Assembly (NCBI RefSeq): GCF_035917235.1
Contig: NZ_CP108423.1
Coordinates: 8,027,501-8,091,500, forward strand
Source of the DNA: Streptomyces sp. NBC_01294
GTDB taxonomy: Bacteria > Actinomycetota > Actinomycetes > Streptomycetales > Streptomycetaceae
Length of the DNA stretch: 64,000 bases
Direction of reading: 5' to 3'
Shown here: one piece after another, positions 17,254-26,874 of the stretch
Layout: every line of letters starts with the position of its first letter
Numbering within the stretch: position 1 is the stretch's first letter
Notes under the pieces: model-generated
What the model was told of the DNA's origin: nothing
Database searches by the model: none
What the model saw: the letters and a program-made list of their open reading frames with translations, nothing else
Position numbers and translations under genes: made by a program

Positions 17254-17868
17254 ATGTCTGATTCTGTCCCGCCGGCCGAGCAGCCCGAGTACGCCCCCGA
17301 GGCCGGAGCCCGCAAGCGCGCGGTCCTGGGCCGCCTGGTACCCCGCGGCAAGCGCGCCCGCTGGGTGGCGGCCGGCGCGGCCGTGGTGGTCGTGGGCGGC
17401 GGAGCGGTGGTGGTGGCCGTGGCGGACCATCACCACGACCACCACCAGCGTGCGGACCGGGGCCCGCACATCGTCTGGTCCGAGCCCGGCGGCAAGGGCG
17501 GGCTCAAGCGCGGTCCGCAGGCTGCCGAGCCGCCCCACGACCGCGAGGTGGAAGGCCGTCCCGGTCAGGTGGGCCCCAAGCTGCGCGAAAAGCTCGGCGG
17601 GCCTGCCGGACCCGCCGGGCCCGGCGGCCTCGGGGAACTGCGCAAGGCGGCGCCCGCGCCCCTTCCGTCCCTGGCCATCGGCGACGCCGCCGACAAGGCC
17701 GCCGCGGCGGTGACGGGCGGGAAGGTGGAGAGCCTGCGCGTGGTCGGGCAGGAAGGCGGCGGCAGCGCCTGGCTGGCCGTGGTCCTCGGACCGGACGGCG
17801 TCCGGCACGCGGTCACCGTGTCCGGCACGGACGGCACGGTCACCAGCAGCACCACCGTCGACCGGTAG
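17254..17868 (+). CDS. single-TM protein with His-rich segment and PepSY-like domain
   Basis: The 204-aa protein has a cytoplasmic N-terminus (about 40 residues), one TM helix (WVAAGAAVVVVGGGAVVVAVA), and immediately outside it a His cluster, DHHHDHHQ. A Gly/Pro/Lys-rich linker leads to a C-terminal domain of about 65 residues (AIGDAADKAAAAVTGG...WLAVVLGPDG) that resembles PepSY. PepSY domains are thought to modulate proteases or sensors. Divergence from the two-component system suggests it is a target or accessory sensor, perhaps for a metal. ATG 17254 has GAGGAG 7 bases upstream. Confidence 0.65.
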   Translation: MSDSVPPAEQPEYAPEAGARKRAVLGRLVPRGKRARWVAAGAAVVVVGGGAVVVAVADHHHDHHQRADRGPHIVWSEPGGKGGLKRGPQAAEPPHDREVEGRPGQVGPKLREKLGGPAGPAGPGGLGELRKAAPAPLPSLAIGDAADKAAAAVTGGKVESLRVVGQEGGGSAWLAVVLGPDGVRHAVTVSGTDGTVTSSTTVDR

Positions 17869-17909
17869 CCGCGCCGCACCGCGAGGTGGCGCGCGCGCCA
17901 GGGCCGGGC

Positions 17910-19170
17910 CTACGGAGTCATGGCACGGCCCCCGATGCCCGGCGCCCCGGCGAGCTGCCCCCGCCACCACGCCTCCATCTCGCTGCCGTTCATGCCCGCC
18001 CAGGCCGGAGTCCGCTCGACCTGGGCGCGGCCCAGCCGGCGGGCCAGCGCGACCAGTTCCCGTCCGGCGGCGCCGCGGGTCTCCTCGTAGCCGCGCAGCA
18101 GCCCCTCGAAGTGACCCGGCGCGGCGCCACCCGTCGGCGAGGGCGGGGTGGCGTCCTGGAGGGCCTTCGCGGCGCCGCTCGTGTTGTGCGGGCGTACGAC
18201 ACTGGCCGCGTCTCCCGCCAGCAGCAGCCGGCCGGCGGCGGTGCGCGCGGCCTCCAGGTCGTAGATGGGCTGGACGAAGGTGTCCGCCGGGTCCGTCAGC
18301 GCGAGCGCCCGGCCCCAGTACGGCGGGAACTCCCGGTCGAGCAACGCGGCGAGGTGCCGCGCCAGCTCGGGCGTCAGACCGCCCGGCGGGAAGCTCGTGG
18401 GGTCGTCGAAGCGCAGCTGCCCGTCACGCGGCGGCGGGGCGTAGAGCACCCAGTTCACCCGGGGCCCGGTCGGCCCGGGGATCCGGTAGACGACGCAGGT
18501 GCCGCCCGGGAAGCAGACCGTGGTCACCGCCTCGGGCACCGAGTCCGCCGGGCCGCCGAGTTCCGCGAGGCGCGCCGCGTCGAGGTTCCCGCGCCAGCAC
18601 ACGTACCCCGCGTAGTGCGGCCGGGACTCCGGGCAGACCGCCGCGCGCACCACCGACCGGTACCCGTCGGCGCCGACGACCAGGTCGTACCGCTCGACGG
18701 AGCCGCCCGCGAGCCGCACCTCGGCGCCCGCGGTCCCGGTCCCTTCGACGCCGGTGACGGTCTCCCCCTGCCGGTAGACCACCGAGTCGGGCACGGACGC
18801 CCGGAGCCCGCGCCACAGCAGGCCCCAGTGGTAGGAGTGGAACGGGAACGGCTGCTCCCAGATCACCCGCCCGCCCGCGCTGCCGCCGGCACCACCGTTA
18901 CCACCGGCTCCGCCGGCCCCGTCGGTGTCGTCCCGGACCACCCAGCGGCGCCGCCGGAGCGGGTGCGCGCGATCCCTCGGGCAGGCGCCCGCTCGCGCCG
19001 AGCTCCACGGCCCGTTCGTCGTGGATGCACAAGCCGACGCCCCGGTCCTCCAGCCGCCCGCGCGTGCGCTCCAGCACCACGACCTCACCGGCGCCCGCCC
19101 GCGCCGCCGCCGTGGCGATGGCGCAGCCCGCGATGCTCCCGCCGACCACCGCGACCGTTCCGCCCCGCAT
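17910..19170 (-). CDS. FAD-dependent monooxygenase (frameshifted)
   Basis: This is a PheA/TetX-like group A flavoprotein hydroxylase. The FAD-binding GxGxxG region is VAVVGGSIAGCAIATAAARAG, in the frame opened by ATG 19170. The rest is in another frame: DLVVGADGYRSVVR (the DG motif) and LLLAGDAASVVRPHNTSGAAKAL (the GD motif for FAD ribityl binding). The shift is near 18980, after ASGRLPEG; one base repairs it. Length of about 420 residues fits. The substrate is unknown and no biosynthetic cluster surrounds it. Confidence 0.8.
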
Positions 19171-19226
19171 TGACCGCCTCCTGTCGAAACACCCTGCACG
19201 TGACCGACGTTCTGCGGCGGACAATG

Positions 19227-21158
19227 CTACTCATTCCGCCCCGGCGCCGGATCCGGACCCGGGGAAGCCGCCGGACCCGGCCGGGCCGGCGGGGTGGGCT
19301 GCGCGGAGCCCTGGAGGGCCAGCGCGGTGAGCACGACCAGCGAGTTCGTCCAGCCCAAGGGCGCCACCGCGGACGGATGACCGGCCCCGTTCACGGTTTC
19401 GGGGAGCTCGCCCAGGCCGTTGCGCTTGGACAGCACCCAGTCGAGCACCCTGCCCGCCTTCGCCTGCTCGCCCGTACCCGACCAGGCGAGGGCGAAGAAG
19501 GAGGTGCTGGCCGTCCAGGCGTACGACCCCCAGCTGAAATCGGGGTCGTTGCCGGGCGAGACGCCGCCGTTGGGCAGCAGCAGCGCCCGGTAGGTGGAGT
19601 CCAGCGCCTCGCCGAGACCGGGCGGCGCGGCGTTGAACGGAGGTGCCATGAACGCCACCGCGCTGTCCCGGCCGTGCTTGCCGTCGACGGTCCGCTGGTA
19701 CCCCAGCGGCGCGAAGGCGGCGGCGATCCCGGCGGACAGCCGCCGCGCCGCGTCGGCCCAGCGCTCCGCGTCCCCGTCCATGCCCAGCCGGGCGGCCAGG
19801 TCGGCCGAGGCGTTGAGCCCGGCCAGCAGGGGAGCGGCGGTACCGATGTTCGTGGTCGTCGTGTCCAGCTCCCAGTAGTCCGGTGACGCCGGAGGCAGCC
19901 CGTCCGGCCCCAGGGAGCGCGCGGCGTGGTCGGCCGCCTTCCGCACCATCGGGTAGAGCTCGCGCAGCCGTTCGTCCCGCCCGTCGGGCGCTGCCGCCTG
20001 GTACCACTGCCAAGTGGCCCAGGGAACCCAGCCGTTGCCGTCCAGCTGCCACTTCCGCGCGTCGGGCGGTCCGCTGCCGTCCAGCTTCGTACGGGCCTCC
20101 CAGGTCCCGTCCGACCGCTGGGTACGGGCGTCGAAGCCCAGGATCCGGTACGCCTCCTCGTCGTGCCCGGTGGCGGCGAACGCGGCCGCGGCGAACGCGC
20201 CGTCCCGGGGCCAGGAGTACTCCCACGGCGGCGACCACCCCGCGGCGAACGCCCCGTTGGGCTTCAGCAGCGCACGCATCGACAGCAGGGAACGCTGCGC
20301 CGCGGCCCGCTGCGCGGCGGTGGCGCCCGGCACCCGGCCCGCGGCCAGCCAGGCGCGGCTCTCCTCGGCCTGCGCCAGGGCGCCCGGGTCGTCCGCCGCG
20401 ACCACGACCGACGCCGAGGCCCCGTCGGGCAGGTACCGCCACCTGCCGGAGGGCAGGCGCAGCACGTTGCTCCCGTCGACGTAGGAGGCGCCCACGGCGA
20501 AGGAGGGCAGCACCGCCTCGGTACCGCCCACCCGGTTGGCCAGCAGGCCCGACGTACGGGCCGCGAGCGCGGAGGAGGGTACGTAGCAGGGTTCGGTCTC
20601 CCCGCAGCGCTCACTGCCGGTGGGATCGACGTGGAAGGCCAGCCGGGAGGCATCGGCGTGCCAGCCGCCCCAGTACGCCCGGTCGTAGTTCCAACTGGTC
20701 TGCGAACCGGGCACGGACCGGCGCGTGCCGTACCAGGCGACCGGCTTGTTCTCCGCGGTGGTCGCCTGGACGAACAGGTAGTACGTGGCGCCCGCGGTGA
20801 CGGAGGCGCTGACCGGGAACTCGACCCAGCCGGCCCCGGCGCCGCCCAGGGCGGCGAGGTCCACGGTCTTCGAGGCGATCACCGAACCCGCGTCCGCGCG
20901 CACCCGGCGGATCTGGGCGGTCACGGTGCCCGTCGCCGCCCCGCTGCCCAGCCAGACGCTCACCCGGGAGAGCCGGGTGCCGTCCACCGTGAACGCCTGG
21001 GCCGCCGCGTTGTTGGTGGACTTCACGCTGAACAGCGCGGTCTCGTGGAGGACCTGACCCTCGTACAGCGCGGCGGCCGCGGCGTCCGGGAGCGCGGCGG
21101 GAACAGCGGCCAGAGTCAGGGAGATCAGGGCGGGCAGCAGGGTCCTCGCGAACGCCAT
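19227..21158 (-). CDS. secreted GH15-like glycoside hydrolase
   Basis: The 643-aa secreted protein has a signal peptide (LLPALISLTLAAVPAALPDAAAAA), an N-terminal beta-sandwich of about 170 residues (FTVDGTRLSRVSVWLGSG, a carbohydrate-binding-like fold), and an (alpha/alpha)6-barrel domain with EYSWPRDGAFAAAAF, the WPRDG hallmark of GH15 glucoamylase-like enzymes, followed later by PDYWELDTTTTN and GNDPDFSWGSYAW. It probably hydrolyses an alpha-glucan or related oligosaccharide outside the cell. ATG 21158 is chosen at the signal peptide. Confidence 0.75.
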   Translation of the reverse strand: MAFARTLLPALISLTLAAVPAALPDAAAAALYEGQVLHETALFSVKSTNNAAAQAFTVDGTRLSRVSVWLGSGAATGTVTAQIRRVRADAGSVIASKTVDLAALGGAGAGWVEFPVSASVTAGATYYLFVQATTAENKPVAWYGTRRSVPGSQTSWNYDRAYWGGWHADASRLAFHVDPTGSERCGETEPCYVPSSALAARTSGLLANRVGGTEAVLPSFAVGASYVDGSNVLRLPSGRWRYLPDGASASVVVAADDPGALAQAEESRAWLAAGRVPGATAAQRAAAQRSLLSMRALLKPNGAFAAGWSPPWEYSWPRDGAFAAAAFAATGHDEEAYRILGFDARTQRSDGTWEARTKLDGSGPPDARKWQLDGNGWVPWATWQWYQAAAPDGRDERLRELYPMVRKAADHAARSLGPDGLPPASPDYWELDTTTTNIGTAAPLLAGLNASADLAARLGMDGDAERWADAARRLSAGIAAAFAPLGYQRTVDGKHGRDSAVAFMAPPFNAAPPGLGEALDSTYRALLLPNGGVSPGNDPDFSWGSYAWTASTSFFALAWSGTGEQAKAGRVLDWVLSKRNGLGELPETVNGAGHPSAVAPLGWTNSLVVLTALALQGSAQPTPPARPGPAASPGPDPAPGRNE

Positions 21159-21673
21159 TCGGATACAGGCCCTTCCATGAGACGGGCGCGCGGGGCGGGA
21201 GGTGCCGGGGCGCCGAAGCTGGACCCACCATGCAGGCATCCGGTCCTGAGGGCGGGGGAGTCGGGCCGTGTCCCACCGGATGGGGCCGCATCGACATCCG
21301 ATCGTGTGAAAGAAGCAGCGGCGCCGACCGGGGGCGGGCGGGGGCGGCCGGGGGCGTGCGCGGGCGGACTGGGGCGCGCAGCGAAGCGGATGCGCTTGCT
21401 TTCGAAGATTTTCGGAGACCGGCCTGCACGATCGGGTTCGTTTTCCGATGGGGTGGTGATTGGGAGCGCCTGGAGCTCCGCGGCTGCTGGTCCGGGGGCA
21501 GGCATGCCGGTTACACCTAGTCCACTTGGAAGGTTTCGCGACGACGTGAATGTTGCCGAGATGGTCCCCCTCGCGCTGTTAGTCGCCACCGCGGTCCGTT
21601 TTCTCGAAATCCGTGTCCGTGACGTCCCCGCCGCCGCACCGGTGAGCGGCGGCGAACAGCTGTGGGGGAGCGT
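21159..21673. other. divergent intergenic region, G-rich
   Basis: This 515-bp gap separates two divergent genes. About 21330-21385 is extremely G-rich, with repeated GGGGGCG/GGGGGCC units. Two more AT-rich patches (about 21400-21450 and 21510-21610) could hold the sigma factor gene's promoter. No gene is supported. Confidence 0.5.
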
Positions 21674-22252
21674 ATGAGCGAGGGCGAATTCGATCCATCG
21701 GGGGACCAGGCGGTCTCCAGCGAGCTGGCCGGTGTGCTGCCGGTGGAGTTCACCGCTTTCCACTCCCAGCAGCACCGCGCCTACCTGCGCTATGCCCACC
21801 TGCAGCTCGGCAACCCCAAGGACGCCGAAGAGGTCGTCGACGACGTCTTCACCTTCCTGCTGAAGGTGTGGCGCCAGGCGCTCAAGGAGGCGAGCCTCCA
21901 CGGCTTCGCGTGGGCGGTGCTGCGCGAGCACGTCGAGAGACGGCTGGCGGTCCTGGGCCGGCAGGTCGCGATGGTGGAGACCGCGTGGTTCGCCGCGCTG
22001 CGCCGTTCCTCCCGGGAACGGCTGGAGTTGCTGGAGTCGAAGCTCGGGCTGTACGCGGCCATCGCCGGCCTGACCGAGCGGCAGTACGACGTGGTGCTGC
22101 TCGCCTTCCTCCTGGGCAACGACTCCGACACGGTCGCCCGGATGATGGGGATCTCCCCCGCGACGGTCCGCTCGCACATCCGCGGCGCACGCCGAACCCT
22201 GTCCCGCAAGCTCGGGGTGGCCTGGATCCCCGGAGAGGAGAAGGACCAGTGA
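21674..22252 (+). CDS. ECF-type RNA polymerase sigma factor
   Basis: The 192-aa protein has region 2 (YLRYAHLQLGNPKDAEEVVDDVFTFLLKVW) and region 4 (LTERQYDVVLLAFLLGNDSDTVARMMGISPATVRSHIRGARRTL, a clear helix-turn-helix). No zinc-binding anti-sigma gene is adjacent. Instead its TGA overlaps (GTGA) the start of a large regulator that probably controls it or acts with it. ATG 21674 follows GGGGGAG closely. Confidence 0.8.
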   Translation: MSEGEFDPSGDQAVSSELAGVLPVEFTAFHSQQHRAYLRYAHLQLGNPKDAEEVVDDVFTFLLKVWRQALKEASLHGFAWAVLREHVERRLAVLGRQVAMVETAWFAALRRSSRERLELLESKLGLYAAIAGLTERQYDVVLLAFLLGNDSDTVARMMGISPATVRSHIRGARRTLSRKLGVAWIPGEEKDQ

Positions 22253-23960
22253 GCGACATGCCCTGCAACCGCGACATGCCGCTGTGTGAACTGGACGCGG
22301 CCCTGGAGGACGCGACGGTGCTCGCGGAGGAGTACGCCGGATACGACGAGGGCGCCGCCCGGCGCCGGATCGCCCGCCGGATCGTCGCCGACCGTGCCCG
22401 CTCGGCGCGGGGAACCACCTGCGGCCCAGGCGTACCGGCGCGGAGGCAGCCGGGCTGGTCCGCCGCCACCGCCACCGACGACCTGGTCCTGGACGCCGCC
22501 TGCCACGTACGGGCCGCCCGCGGCCTGGACGACCTCACCTGGTCCCTCGTGGAGAGCCGGTCCTTCGCCGAACTCGCCCTGGACGTCGACTCCTGGCCCC
22601 ACGGCGTGGACTCGGCGCTGCTGTTCGGCTGCCTGCTCCACCTGGCCGACCGGATGGAGGGGGCGCAGTTCTGGTTCCAGTACGCGGCCGGCGCGGGCTC
22701 GCAGACCGCCGCGCGCTGCCTCTACCTCCAGCACCTCTCCCGTGCGGAGGTCGCGACCGCCCGCTACTGGATGCGCCAGGCCCAGACCCTGCCCCCCGAC
22801 GATCACCTGCCGCCCCTGCCGCCGATCCCGGAACGCCTCGAAGAGGCCCTCGGGGCCTCGGTCATCTGGACGTCCCCGCCCATCACGACCCAGGACCTCA
22901 CCGCCCTCACGGGCGGCCCGGGCGGGGCCGGGCGCCCACCGTTCCGACTCCCGACGCGACTGCGCCAAGCCCTGATGGCGCGGCCCCGCAAGGAACACCC
23001 CGACCTGGGGGAGGTCTTCACCCCCGGGCCGCAGGTCGCGGTCGCCGTCGCACAGAACGCACGGCTCAATCCCCTGCACCTGACGGACGAGGCGAAAGCG
23101 TGGGCCTTCGAAGCACTCAAGCAGCCCCACCTGACGCACGCCGCCCGCAAGTCCCCCGAAGGACGCCCGGCACCCGCCGCGCTGGAATCCGTCCACCAGG
23201 CACTGCGTGTCCTGGAGGTCATCAACCGCTACTCGGGCGGTGTGAACCTGACGCAGATCGCCCGCGAGACGGGGCTGCCGCAACTGGTCCTCGCCCGGGC
23301 CATGGAGCAGCTGATCCGTGCGAGCCTCGCCACCCCGATCGGACCGGACGCGTACGTCGCCGGCAACGCGCTCCTGCTGGCCGATTCGGCGAGCGGAGAG
23401 GGCCGCGGCACCTGCGCGAGACCCTCGCCTGGGTGAGGGACGCGGTCGGCGCCGCCGTCTACGTCGCCCGCTACACCGACGGCGAGGTCTCCATCACCCA
23501 GTACGCCGATGGACCGGCCACGCCCGTCGTCGACGAATGGGTCGACTTCCGGGCCGCCGCCCACGCCTCCGCGGTGGGCAAGGCCCTGCTGACCCAGCTC
23601 GACTACGACGACCGGGAGGACCATCTGGCCCGCCACCGGCTCACCCGCTTCACCACCCACACCCTGACCAGCCAGCAGGCCCTCTTCCACCAGCTCGACA
23701 CCCGCCCGCCCAACGCACCGCTGCTGGACCTGCAGGAGTACGCGCTCGGGACGGTGTGCGCGGCCGTGCCGATCACCGCGGGCCCGAACCCGGAGTGCGT
23801 GGCCCTGTCCATCCCGGTCCCCGACCCCGGCCGGCCGAAGCAGGCCGCCCGGATCCTGCAGAGCGAGGCGGCCGCGGTCTTACTCGCTCTGATCGTCGCC
23901 GGCAGCACCCGGCCCACGGCACGCACGCCGGAGAACACCATCCTGTCCACCACCGCCTAG
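22249..23960 (+). CDS. large regulator with IclR-like C-terminal module (frameshifted)
   Basis: GTG 22249 overlaps the sigma factor stop and has GAGAGGAG upstream. About 310 N-terminal residues are helical and of unknown family (YLQHLSRAEVATARYWMRQAQTL looks like helical repeats). Then comes an IclR-type winged helix (ALRVLEVINRYSGGVNLTQIARETGLPQLVLARAMEQL). After a one-base shift near 23405 follows an IclR effector domain (LAWVRDAVGAAVYVARY, AAAHASAVGKALLTQ, VCAAVPI). The total is about 570 residues. The layout and translational coupling suggest a dedicated controller of the upstream sigma factor. The ligand is unknown. Confidence 0.7.
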
Positions 23961-24013
23961 ACCGGCCGGCAGCCACTCGGCTGGTGCGGGCTCGGGGAAT
24001 GTCGGTGAGGGGC

Positions 24014-24039
24014 GGCCGGATGTCACAGGACATCCGGCC
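24014..24039. terminator. bidirectional hairpin terminator
   Basis: A perfect 11-bp stem (GGCCGGATGTC / GACATCCGGCC) with an ACAG loop lies between the ends of two convergent genes (23960 and 24054). It is followed by CCTTCTCC, with no long U tract, as is common in Streptomyces. Confidence 0.75.
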
Positions 24040-24053
24040 CCTTCTCCGTGCTC

Positions 24054-24635
24054 TCACAGCTCCGGCAGCACGTCTTCGTCACCCGGATAACGGCCGTGCT
24101 CCAGCCGGAAGATGTACGCCCGCAGGTCGTCCGCCAACTCACCGGCCAGGTATGCCTCGTAGTCCCGCAAGCCCTCGGCCGCCTCGCGCTCGTCCTCCTG
24201 CTCGCTCCCCTCCCACTCCACGAGCATGGTCGCGATGTACTCCTCGACCTCTCTTCTGGCGTGCCACCACTCCCGCACGGCAGCGGGCGTCCATTGCAGG
24301 TCGCCGTCACAGGCCCACGCGGCCGGCAGGTCCTCGGCTGCGGCCAGCGCGAGAGCGCGTACCTCATCGGGGGTCTTCGGCTGCCGGTACACGAACTCGC
24401 CGTATCCCTCGAGCCGGTCGCCGTAGAGCACGTGCCGGGGTGCGTACCCGCGCCCGGTCCAGCCGCTGTCCGCGCCGGCCGTGTAGAACGGCCCGGGCAC
24501 GTTCAGCCGCGAACGGTACTGCCACTGCCCGTGGAAACTCCGCTCGGGCTCACCGTCCGGGAGCGCCGCCACTGGCTCCCATTCTTGCGTCCCAGTCATT
24601 TGGTCGTTGGAGGGGTGGCGCTCTGCCGAATCCAT
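24054..24635 (-). CDS. hypothetical acidic protein
   Basis: This 193-aa protein belongs to no family I recognise. It is soluble and acidic, with many aromatic residues in the first half (FHGQWQYRSRLNVPGPFYT) and a helical Glu/Arg-rich second half (TPAAVREWWHARREVEEYIATML). The start is chosen at ATG 24635, which follows GGGCGGGAG; ATG 24599 lacks a ribosome-binding site. It has a terminator at its 3' side and no cotranscribed partner. Confidence 0.6.
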   Translation of the reverse strand: MDSAERHPSNDQMTGTQEWEPVAALPDGEPERSFHGQWQYRSRLNVPGPFYTAGADSGWTGRGYAPRHVLYGDRLEGYGEFVYRQPKTPDEVRALALAAAEDLPAAWACDGDLQWTPAAVREWWHARREVEEYIATMLVEWEGSEQEDEREAAEGLRDYEAYLAGELADDLRAYIFRLEHGRYPGDEDVLPEL

Positions 24636-24887
24636 CTCCCGCCCTTCTCTGCTCCGTACACGCGGTTCCGCACCCTGCCGTGCGCAGTGGCCCGGCATCA
24701 CCTGCGTCCGGCCCAGGGTAATCGCGCACCGCTGAGGGCAGGCGCTCGACCAGCTGGAGCTGGTCGCCGAGACCCTGCGGGCGCCCGTCCGCGTCCGCTG
24801 CGTTCCGGCGGGCCTGGTCGTTCGCGCGCCTGCTCGGGAGGGGGACGCGCAGGTGCGTGCCTCCGCCCGCCGTGGGATAACGGCCCC

Positions 24888-25688
24888 ATGGGAGAGTCCC
24901 CCGCGGCCGAGGCCGCAGAGATCAAGATCAGCTTCGCGGGTGCGGAGGCCGGGGCGGCATTCGAGGCGCTGGCGCTCGACCGTGACGAGGCGCGCCATCG
25001 CGTCATCCACTTCTGGGACCGGCCGGAGAGGTCGGCCGGCGACGGCGTCGCACTGCCCCTGCTGGACCGGGGAATCATCCTGCGCCTGCGCCGGGACAAC
25101 GAGGAGCTCGAAACCAAGCGTGATGCGGACATGACCGTGAAGCTGCGGCCGTGTCCCGCGCTGCCGACCCCTTGGCGGGAGAGCCGCGAGGGAGAGGACT
25201 GGGAGTTCAGGATCGAGGAGGACCGGACCGGCCCCGCGTTCGAGGCCATGCTGTCGGCCTCGCTGGAGGCGGAGGGGAAGTTCGGGTCGGCGCTGGAAGC
25301 CGAGGCCGGCTCACCCGACCGGATGCTCATCGAGCCGCAGCTGGAACTACTGGGCCTGCTGGAGCAACTGGAGCTGCTGGACCTGTCGGACGCCGGCGGG
25401 CCGGGCGAGGACCGCTTCGACGGCCTGACGGCGCTCGGTCCCGTGCACGCGGCCAAATGGAAGGAGGAGTGGGACGGGCTGCCCGGCACCGTGGCGATCG
25501 AGGAATGGACCACCGGCCAGGGCCTGCGTTTCCTGGAGGTCTCGGTGCGCACGGCCATCGCCGAGGCGGCCGAGGTCCAGGAGCGGCTCGGCCGTGCTCT
25601 CCGTGAGCGAGACATCAGCCCGCCGGCCTTCGGTGAGACCAAGACCCGGGCCGTGATGACCGCGCTCGCCCGCACCGTACGGCTCTGA
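24888..25688 (+). CDS. CYTH-like domain protein
   Basis: The 266-aa protein begins with EIKISFAG, a variant of the ExExK signature of the CYTH (adenylate cyclase CyaB/thiamine triphosphatase) fold. It continues with LLDRGIILRLRRDNEELETKRDADMTVKLRPC, alternating basic residues as in the CYTH tunnel, and ends with RFLEVSVRT and ISPPAFGETKTRAVM. Members hydrolyse or cyclise triphosphorylated substrates, but the atypical first motif makes the activity uncertain. The start is ATG 24888. It is convergent with nadE. Confidence 0.55.
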   Translation: MGESPAAEAAEIKISFAGAEAGAAFEALALDRDEARHRVIHFWDRPERSAGDGVALPLLDRGIILRLRRDNEELETKRDADMTVKLRPCPALPTPWRESREGEDWEFRIEEDRTGPAFEAMLSASLEAEGKFGSALEAEAGSPDRMLIEPQLELLGLLEQLELLDLSDAGGPGEDRFDGLTALGPVHAAKWKEEWDGLPGTVAIEEWTTGQGLRFLEVSVRTAIAEAAEVQERLGRALRERDISPPAFGETKTRAVMTALARTVRL

Positions 25689-25744
25689 CGACCGGGGGCG
25701 GCGGAACGGCCTCCGCCCCTGGGTGATCCGTGTCGGGGGTACCT

Positions 25745-25771
25745 CCACGGCCGTCACCCTGACGGCCGTGG
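25745..25771. terminator. bidirectional hairpin terminator
   Basis: A perfect 12-bp stem (CCACGGCCGTCA / TGACGGCCGTGG) with a CCC loop lies between the convergent CYTH-like gene and nadE. A weaker 7-bp GGGGCGG/CCGCCCC pair lies at about 25695-25719. Confidence 0.75.
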
Positions 25772-25818
25772 ACGAGTGCACTGCCCGGGGCGCCCCCAGG
25801 CGTCCCAGGCCTCGGGGA

Positions 25819-26652
25819 TCAGGGGGCGATCGGCAGCTGTCGCTTGTGCTCGGTGAGCCGGTAGCGGCGGACGATGGCCGCGAGGGCGGCCTCCTCGACC
25901 GGCTTCCCCTCCAGGAAGTCGTCGATGTCGTCGTAGGCGACGCCGAGCGCGTCCTCGTCGGGCAGGCCCGGCTTCAGGGTCTCCAGATCCGCGGTCGGGG
26001 TCTTGAGGACCAGCGTGGACGGCGCACCCAGAGCCTGCGACAAGGCCCGTACGCGCCGCTTGGTGAGGCCCGTGAGCGGCACCACGTCGGCCGCGCCGTC
26101 GCCGAACTTGGTGAAGAAGCCGGAGACCGCCTCGGCGGCGTGGTCGGTGCCCACCACCAGACCCTCGTGCGCGCCCGCCACCGCGTACTGGGCGATCATG
26201 CGCTGCCGGGCCTTGATGTTGCCGTGCACGAAGTCCTGGTGGTGCGCGTCGCGGAAGACCGTTCCGCCGGCCAGCGCCGCGTCCAGCGCGGCGTCACTCG
26301 CGGACTTCACGTCGACGGTCAGGATCCGGTCGGGCCGGATGAACTCCAGCGCCAGCTGCGCGTCCTTCTCGTCGGCCTGGGCGCCGTACGGGAGCCGCAT
26401 CGCGAAGAACGTCGCGTCCTGCCCGGCGGCCCGCACCCGCTCGACCGCGAGCTGGCACAGCCGCCCCGCCGTGGTGGAGTCCACGCCACCGCTGATGCCC
26501 AGGACCAGCGAGCGCAGGCCCGTGGAGGTCAGCTGGGCGGTGAGGAAGGCCACCCGGCGCTCGATCTCCTGCTCCACGTCGAAGGACGCGCTCACCTGGA
26601 GATCCCGGGCGATCTCCTGCCGCAGGGATATGGCGGACGCCAGGTCGGTCAC
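25819..26652 (-). CDS. nadE: NH3-dependent NAD+ synthetase
   Basis: The 277-aa enzyme converts nicotinate adenine dinucleotide, ammonia and ATP to NAD+. The PP-loop SGGxDS motif is visible ([17 protein letters not shown]), with [38 protein letters not shown] and [19 protein letters not shown], all diagnostic of the short ammonia-dependent NadE. Length matches the E. coli-type enzyme. GTG 26652 has GGAGC upstream. The gene is intact and transcribed alone. Confidence 0.95.
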   Translation of the reverse strand: MTDLASAISLRQEIARDLQVSASFDVEQEIERRVAFLTAQLTSTGLRSLVLGISGGVDSTTAGRLCQLAVERVRAAGQDATFFAMRLPYGAQADEKDAQLALEFIRPDRILTVDVKSASDAALDAALAGGTVFRDAHHQDFVHGNIKARQRMIAQYAVAGAHEGLVVGTDHAAEAVSGFFTKFGDGAADVVPLTGLTKRRVRALSQALGAPSTLVLKTPTADLETLKPGLPDEDALGVAYDDIDDFLEGKPVEEAALAAIVRRYRLTEHKRQLPIAP

Positions 26653-26874
26653 GGTTGCTCCTCGGTCGGCGCGGTGGGATCGGCACGTGCCGCGGGGCCA
26701 GGCCACGGGCGCGTACGGGGACGGAAGCACTCTAGAGGAAGCCTCCGAAGCCCTGCTCAGGGCGTGTGCGCGAAGCGGTTCCCGCCGGCCCGCCAGCCCG
26801 TCCGTCCGCCTGCCCGCCCGACCTCCCTGGTGATCGGGCGGGGGAGCGGCTGGCCCGTGCCGTCCTGCCCGCTG

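Noticed and set aside
17910..21158. Secondary-metabolite cluster around the FAD monooxygenase
   Set aside because: No PKS, NRPS, terpene or RiPP core genes lie nearby; neighbours are a two-component system and a GH15-like enzyme.
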